The position numbers and the translations under genes were made by a program. From Bacteroidota bacterium (GTDB lineage: Bacteria > Bacteroidota > Bacteroidia > Bacteroidales > PUMT01): DNA of 38,980 nucleotides. The stretch spans positions 1 to 38,980 of the forward strand of contig PWHJ01000050.1 of NCBI GenBank assembly GCA_003554865.1, written 5' to 3'. The stretch's first letter is position 1. Each line of letters starts with the position of its first letter. The notes below the pieces were generated by a model. That model saw nothing but the letters and a program-made list of their open reading frames with translations, had not been told where the DNA came from and did not search any database. Below, piece by piece: positions 34,084-38,980 of this stretch.

Positions 34084-34797
34084 ATGGGACTCGACACAAT
34101 TATCGAATTTAACAATGTATCGGTTGTTCAGGCTGACAACCTGGTTTTGTCAGGTGTAAGCTTTACCATCAGCAAAGGCGAGTTTGTTTACCTTATAGGC
34201 AGGGTGGGAAGTGGTAAAACAAGCCTTATAAAAACAATGAACGCCGAATTGCCCGTGGTGGAAGGGGAGGCAATGGTTGTGCAATATGACCTGAAAAGGC
34301 TGAAGAGAAAGCATATACCCCGCCTTCGCAGAAAGCTGGGAATAGTATTTCAGGATTTTCAACTGCTGCCCGACCGCACCGTGTATGACAACCTGATGTT
34401 CGTTCTCAAGGCCACCGGCTGGAAAGGCAAAAAAGATATGGATGACCGTATCGTTGATGTGCTGAACCGGGTCGGACTTGTTTTCAAGGGTTACAAAATG
34501 CCTCACCAGCTTTCCGGGGGAGAGCAGCAGCGGGTGGTTATAGCCCGGTCTCTTTTGAACGATCCTGAAATTATTCTGGCCGATGAGCCTACAGGAAACC
34601 TGGATCCTGAAACATCGGAGGATATACTTAAACTCCTGATGGAAATAAGCGGAAGCGGAAGAGCAGTTGTAATGGCAACGCACAACTATACTCTTCTGAA
34701 AAAATTTCCCGCCCGTACACTCAAATGTGAAAAGGAAAAGGTAAATGAAGTTGACCACACAGCTGAGATCGATTTCACCTCACTTATGATAGATTAG
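34084..34797 (+). CDS. ftsE: FtsE-like ABC transporter ATPase
   Basis: 237 residues from the ATG at 34084 ([14 protein letters not shown]), close to FtsE length; ATG at 34060 is the alternative, and the TTG at 34018 lies in a hairpin. Visible are Walker A GRVGSGKT (about 39-46), the signature LSGGEQQRV (about 143) and Walker B with D-loop [12 protein letters not shown] (about 163). FtsE with FtsX controls peptidoglycan hydrolases at division. No ftsX follows here; in Bacteroidota the two genes are often apart. It could also be a LolD-type ATPase; the moderate similarity in this class leaves some doubt. Confidence 0.85.
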   Translation: MGLDTIIEFNNVSVVQADNLVLSGVSFTISKGEFVYLIGRVGSGKTSLIKTMNAELPVVEGEAMVVQYDLKRLKRKHIPRLRRKLGIVFQDFQLLPDRTVYDNLMFVLKATGWKGKKDMDDRIVDVLNRVGLVFKGYKMPHQLSGGEQQRVVIARSLLNDPEIILADEPTGNLDPETSEDILKLLMEISGSGRAVVMATHNYTLLKKFPARTLKCEKEKVNEVDHTAEIDFTSLMID

Positions 34798-35186
34798 TCT
34801 TAAAGCCCGGTTCGTACAAACAAAGTTAATTAAGCTAATATTCAATAAGTTATTATAGAATGTCAATTAAATACATTTCTTTTTATTCTGAATGGACCCC
34901 CGTGTTTGTTCATCTTATTTTGTCTGCCAAAGGCTGAGGGGGGGCAATCGTACAAATCATTGTTCTTTGCACCAATCGATGAAAAATAAGAGCTCCCCTT
35001 ACCGGATAAAAACTCGTGAGGGACAATGTTGACGGTAACGGAGCGTTATTTTGGTAAATAGATTTATGTGAAATTTATTGGTAAGTTGTTTGGAACGGCC
35101 TGAAATTTGCACGTAAATAATTATTTTATTCTAATTTTAACAGAAATTTTTCTATTACTACGTTAGTTATTTAAAAACATTTGCAA
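34798..35186. other. 389-bp gene-free region before the TPR gene
   Basis: AT-rich with a G-run near 34938-34944 and a small inverted repeat TAACG/CGTTA at 35036-35048. Two tiny frames occur (25 codons from 34860, 17 codons from 34980); neither is convincing. I see no clear terminator after ftsE and no TAnnTTTG box near the TPR start. Confidence 0.4.
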
Positions 35187-38100
35187 ATGCTAAGGATAGC
35201 CGCATTATTACCGATCTTTTTTATCTGTTTGATTGTGCTGCCTGATTCCCTAATGGCCCAGAAATCCCTTTTTCACGAAAATATTGATTTGGATTATAGA
35301 AAAGGGGTGGAGTTGTTTGAGAAGGAAAAATATGGTGCGGCACAGGAATATTTTAAAAGGGCTGTAGAAAAATATGACGACCACTCTATGCTGAGGGGAT
35401 ATGCCGAATATTATTCAGCCCTTTGTGCAATAAAGCTTCAGAATGAAGATGCAGAATACCTGATGGTCAATTTTATTGAGAGTCATCCTGCAAACACTAA
35501 AACCGACGAAGCTCGGTTTTATCTTGGGCGCCACCATTACCGCGACAACTCCTTCAGTGATGCCTCCCGGTGGTTTGCTTCCGCCCGGCCTGAAATGTTG
35601 CCTGCAGAGATTCGTGATGAATATTATTTTTCAATGGGTTACAGTTTTTTCATGACAGGCGAATTTGACCGGGCCTCAACGGCATTTATTGAAGTAATGA
35701 ACGGAACATCCGGTTATGCAGATGCGGCAACCTATTATTATTCACATATAGCATATACGGAGAACAATTTTCAAACCGCCCTTGCAGGGTTTACCGAGCT
35801 GCGTGATGATACGGAATTCTCCGAGCTTGCATCATACTATATAATTCAAATATATTACCTGCAACGTCGCTTTGAGGAGGTGATAAGATACGGTCCGGAG
35901 CTTCTGGAGACGGCGACCGAGAGGCGTGTACCTGAGATAGCCCGTATTATCGGCGAGTCTTATTATCGTCAGGGTAATTATGAGCAGTCAGTGGACTATC
36001 TGGAAATATACATGGACAAGTCAGAAGAGGTCTCGCGTGATGACCGCTATCAGATTGGATTTGCATATTACAGAACCGGACGGTATGAAAAGGCTGCTGA
36101 AATGTTTGAAGGTGTTAGCGGACCCGATGATGAACTTCAGCAGAATGCCTTGTATCATTTGGCAGACTGTTATATTGAGCTGGGGGAAAAGGACAAGGCA
36201 CGGGTGGCTTTCGAATCTGCCGCCCGGATGGAACATGACCAGAGGATAAGGGAAGAGGCCCTTTTTAATCATTCTGTTCTTACGTATGAGCTTGCACATA
36301 TGCCTTTCAATGAAGCAATCGACGGTTTCAACGAGTTTATAGAGCTTTATCCCCAATCTGACAGAATCGATGAGGCTTACAATTACCTTGTGATGGCCTA
36401 CATGAATACTAACAATTACAAGCAGGCCCTGGTTTCCCTCGAAAGAATATCTGACAAAACCAGTGATATTGAGGAGGCTTATCAGCGTGTGGCTTATTTC
36501 AGGGGACTGGAACTGTTCAATGATCTGAATTTTTCGGAGGCGGTTGAGATGTTCGATCTTTCCCTGCAGTATTCACAATATGATCCCTCGATTGCGGCAC
36601 AGTCCTATTACTGGAAAGGGGAGGCGTACTACAGGCTTGAAAATTTCGATAATGCCACAAACAATTACAGCCGGTTTCTGCTTTCCCCCGGTGCTTTTGA
36701 GCTGGATGAGTACAAAACCGCCCACTACAATATGGGGTATGCCTACTTTGAAAAGAAGGAGTATTCTGATGCTCAGTCATGGTTCCGCAGATACCTTAAT
36801 TTTGATGAGGTAACGGGTACTCGCCGTTATGCGGATGCCTTAAACCGTACCGGAGATTCCTATTTTTCAATGAGCCGTTACAGTGATGCCCTGGGATATT
36901 ACAGAAGGGCTGCCGATGCCGGGAAGATTGATACAGATTATGCCCTGTTTCAGATGGCAGTTTGTGAGGGGCTGCTCGACAGGGAGGAGAATAAAATTGA
37001 TATACTTTACACTCTTGTTCAGGAGCATCCCGGCTCTCCCTACAAGCCTGATGCGCTTTATGAGCTTGGGAGAACCTACCTTGACATTCAGTCTCCCGAT
37101 CAGGCCATGGAATATTATAACCGCGTATTCGAAGAGTTCCCCGAAAGCCGCCTGGCTGAGAGGTCATTGCTGCAGATCGGGCTTATTCATTATAACAGGG
37201 ATCGCTATGAGGAAGCTTTGGCCACCTATAAACGCGTTATAGATGAGTACCCCGGAACGTCCGAGGCAAGAAGTGCGCTGACCGGGTTAAGGAATATATA
37301 TATAGACATCGATGATGTGGATTCCTATTTCGAGTATGCTGACCAGCTGGGTGATTTTGCCGATATGACAGCCTCCGAGAAGGATTCCCTTACCTATGTT
37401 TCGGCCGAAAATGTTTACATGTCAGGCGATTGTGAAAGTGCAACAGAGCGTTTAGAAAACTACCTGGATGAGTTTGGTAACGGGATTTTTACAGTAAACG
37501 CCCATTTTTACCTGGCCGATTGTTACCATATGAAAGGGGAGTATGAGAAGGCTCTGGAATCCTATAATTATGTGACCGAAAACCCGCGCAGCGAATTTGC
37601 CGAACAGGCTCATGAAGGTGCAGCAAGTATCTATTTTGACAAGGAAAACTGGCAGCCGGCCCTTGAAAATTTCGAGAAGCTTGAAGAGTTGTCACGCAAC
37701 AAAGGTAATTTGAAGATTGCAAGGAAGGGACAAATGCGCTGCCATTTTGAGTTGGGTAACTACAGCGAGGCAGCAGGCTCGGCAGACAGAGTCCTTGCAA
37801 TGGAAGATGTGCCTGCAGAAATTGTCAGGGAAGCCAAATATATTGGTGCAAAATCGTACCTGGCGCTTGATGAGCTTGATGAGGCCGCAGATAGATTCAG
37901 TGATATTTCCGGGGAAGTTTCCAGCCGGGAAGGAGCAGAATCAAAATACAGGGTTGCAGAAATTTATTTCCGGAAAGGTGAGTATGAAAGGGCCAAAGAG
38001 GAGGTAAACGATTTTATTTCAATGAGTACCCCGCATCATTACTGGATGGCCAACTCTTTTATTTTACTGGCAGATGTATATATGGAGGAAGGTGATTATT

Positions 38101-38216
38101 TTCAGGCAAGGCATACACTAAAGAGTGTGATTGACAATTATGATGTCCCGGATGACGGCATCATTGACAGGGCGGAGGAGCGTCTTGAAACTATTGAGGA
38201 AAGGGAAAATATGTAA
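35187..38216 (+). CDS. Large periplasmic TPR protein, 1,009 aa
   Basis: The ATG at 35187 gives a Sec signal peptide (MLRIAALLPIFFICLIVLPD, cleavage at MAQ-K); the TTG at 35181 adds two residues only. The rest is a long run of tetratricopeptide and Sel1-like helical repeats, with many copies of a YYxxAxxxFxxxxxYP-like pattern, such as YRKGVELFEKEKYGAAQEYF and EAYNYLVMAYMNTNNYKQAL. Such proteins are scaffolds for envelope complexes. It lies 64 bp upstream of the beta-barrel gene on the same strand. In other Bacteroidota I recall this pair together; its job there is not established to my knowledge. Confidence 0.9.
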   Translation: MLRIAALLPIFFICLIVLPDSLMAQKSLFHENIDLDYRKGVELFEKEKYGAAQEYFKRAVEKYDDHSMLRGYAEYYSALCAIKLQNEDAEYLMVNFIESHPANTKTDEARFYLGRHHYRDNSFSDASRWFASARPEMLPAEIRDEYYFSMGYSFFMTGEFDRASTAFIEVMNGTSGYADAATYYYSHIAYTENNFQTALAGFTELRDDTEFSELASYYIIQIYYLQRRFEEVIRYGPELLETATERRVPEIARIIGESYYRQGNYEQSVDYLEIYMDKSEEVSRDDRYQIGFAYYRTGRYEKAAEMFEGVSGPDDELQQNALYHLADCYIELGEKDKARVAFESAARMEHDQRIREEALFNHSVLTYELAHMPFNEAIDGFNEFIELYPQSDRIDEAYNYLVMAYMNTNNYKQALVSLERISDKTSDIEEAYQRVAYFRGLELFNDLNFSEAVEMFDLSLQYSQYDPSIAAQSYYWKGEAYYRLENFDNATNNYSRFLLSPGAFELDEYKTAHYNMGYAYFEKKEYSDAQSWFRRYLNFDEVTGTRRYADALNRTGDSYFSMSRYSDALGYYRRAADAGKIDTDYALFQMAVCEGLLDREENKIDILYTLVQEHPGSPYKPDALYELGRTYLDIQSPDQAMEYYNRVFEEFPESRLAERSLLQIGLIHYNRDRYEEALATYKRVIDEYPGTSEARSALTGLRNIYIDIDDVDSYFEYADQLGDFADMTASEKDSLTYVSAENVYMSGDCESATERLENYLDEFGNGIFTVNAHFYLADCYHMKGEYEKALESYNYVTENPRSEFAEQAHEGAASIYFDKENWQPALENFEKLEELSRNKGNLKIARKGQMRCHFELGNYSEAAGSADRVLAMEDVPAEIVREAKYIGAKSYLALDELDEAADRFSDISGEVSSREGAESKYRVAEIYFRKGEYERAKEEVNDFISMSTPHHYWMANSFILLADVYMEEGDYFQARHTLKSVIDNYDVPDDGIIDRAEERLETIEERENM

Positions 38217-38280
38217 GTTGATACACATTTGGAAAAATTAACGAAAGAGGGTTTTAATAATGTTTTATATTATCAACAAA

Positions 38281-38980
38281 ATGAAAAGTAAAAGTAATAA
38301 CCTAAAACGGCTGTTGGTAAACGTACAGTTTTTATTGCTGGTATTTGCCTCTTCTTTGTCTGCATTTGGGCAGCAAACCCTGGAAAGGGAAGTGGTTGTG
38401 GTACGCCCCTATCAGCCGACAGTAGGCGATGCAACCAAAATAAGCGAACTTCCCGAGATCAAGGATACGGTGGAAGCCCCCCCGGATATTGATTATTCCA
38501 TTTACCCCATGCCACTTGATATTGATTTTGAATTGGAGCCAATAACTGCTGCACGCCTTGAACATGACCCTCTTCCGGAGTTGCGCAACAGTCACATCAA
38601 ACTTGGGTTTGGTACCTATACAACACCCTATGCCGAATTGAACATAAATACCGGGCGAAATGAGAAATATTCAGCTGGTATATATTTGAAGCACCGGTCA
38701 TCACACGGCAATATCGAACTGGAAGACGGACAGGATGCTATTTCGGGTTACGGTGACAATGAACTGCTGCTGCACGGCAAGCGGATGTTAGGCAATTCGA
38801 ACCTGCGGGCCGAAGCGGGTATAACCTCCAATGAGTTCCATTATTACGGATATAACACTTCAGTTGATACTACATTTCAGGAAAACGATATCAGGCAGAA
38901 CTTTCTGAGAGCTCACGCCTCTTTGGGATTTGAGTCGGCAAAAAACGACTCTACATCTCTTCTTTACGATATTTCACTTG
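38281..38980 (+). CDS. Outer-membrane beta-barrel protein, 5' part, cut by window edge
   Basis: Open from ATG at 38281 to the window end (233 codons visible, no stop). The N-terminus MKSKSNNLKRLLVNVQFLLL is a Sec signal with cleavage after SAFGQ. Then comes EVVVVRPYQPTVGDATKI, a proline-rich stretch, and beta-barrel strands beginning HIKLGFGTYTTPYAELNI. I recall this opening from Bacteroidota outer-membrane proteins often labelled TonB-dependent receptor, although no carboxypeptidase-like or plug domain is seen here. An in-frame ATG at 38260 is an alternative start. It probably works with the TPR protein just upstream. Confidence 0.85.
   Translation, partial: MKSKSNNLKRLLVNVQFLLLVFASSLSAFGQQTLEREVVVVRPYQPTVGDATKISELPEIKDTVEAPPDIDYSIYPMPLDIDFELEPITAARLEHDPLPELRNSHIKLGFGTYTTPYAELNINTGRNEKYSAGIYLKHRSSHGNIELEDGQDAISGYGDNELLLHGKRMLGNSNLRAEAGITSNEFHYYGYNTSVDTTFQENDIRQNFLRAHASLGFESAKNDSTSLLYDISL

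Noticed and set aside
34150-34758. 202-codon minus-strand frame inside ftsE
   Set aside because: It is antisense to the ABC ATPase motifs and has no independent support.
34860-35033. Tiny frames of 25 and 17 codons before the TPR gene
   Set aside because: Neither has a good ribosome site or a pattern typical of leader peptides, and chance frames of this size are common.
34860-35180. c-di-AMP riboswitch or other structured RNA before the TPR gene
   Set aside because: Only a 5-bp inverted repeat and a G-run are visible; no known riboswitch core could be matched by eye.
1-38980. Search for tRNA, rRNA, phage, toxin-antitoxin or defence genes
   Set aside because: No sequence or neighbour pattern supports any of these; the window is mostly core genes.

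Overview
The window reads as chromosomal housekeeping DNA of a member of the Bacteroidota, most likely the Bacteroidales/Marinilabiliales side. The evidence is: a TamB gene followed by a lipidated TamA relative (TamL type), a layout typical of this phylum; several -7 boxes of the form TAnnTTTG, including one with a TTTG -33 box at the ideal 19-nt spacing; a short phosphoglycerate dehydrogenase with the 'TPKKMG' active-site variant; folP next to a diadenylate cyclase; and many lipoproteins with Bacteroidota-like signal peptides. Base composition and codon use look even throughout. I see no phage, integrative element, CRISPR array, rRNA or tRNA.

Layout. 1-336: a terminator and a three-copy ~47-bp tandem repeat. 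337-7184: tamB and tamL, an outer-membrane assembly pair. 7309-8664 (minus): an uncharacterised lipoprotein, then an Hpt-STAS signalling pair. 8987-14411 (plus): gcvT, comB, serC, serA and a DUF1015 gene; the last three look like a serine-biosynthesis operon. 14493-16216: a YggS-type PLP protein and a dihydroorotate-dehydrogenase-like protein. 16217-16571: gene-free, with short repeats resembling an insertion-sequence end. 16572-17919: a lipoprotein and a small secreted protein, probably co-transcribed. 17935-20736 (minus): uvrA. 20948-21877: an ECF sigma factor and a 70-residue protein. 21907-23217: rsmE (minus) and a phosphodiesterase (plus). 23226-27695 (minus): a giant unrecognised secreted protein of about 1,489 residues. 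27851-29417 (minus): tpiA and tmk. 29558-31252 (plus): folP-cdaA. 31258-32818 (minus): plsY and a HAD phosphatase. 33030-34797 (plus): a PLP desulfhydrase/deaminase-like enzyme and an FtsE-like ATPase. 35187 to the end: a 1,009-residue TPR protein and the start of an outer-membrane beta-barrel protein cut by the window edge.

Two themes recur. One is envelope biogenesis: TamB/TamL, PlsY, FtsE, the TPR/beta-barrel pair and the giant beta-rich protein. The other is serine, glycine and folate metabolism: SerC, SerA, GcvT and FolP. No single locus is a clear new system. The best leads are the giant secreted protein, the DUF1015 protein with a ParB-like DGHHR motif beside serC/serA, the lipoprotein-secreted protein pair, and two intergenic repeat modules that share a sequence pattern.

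Several genes have longer reading frames starting at TTG or GTG. In three cases (27749, 28633, 34018) the longer start falls inside a hairpin or next to a promoter box, so I chose an internal ATG and say why in each entry.
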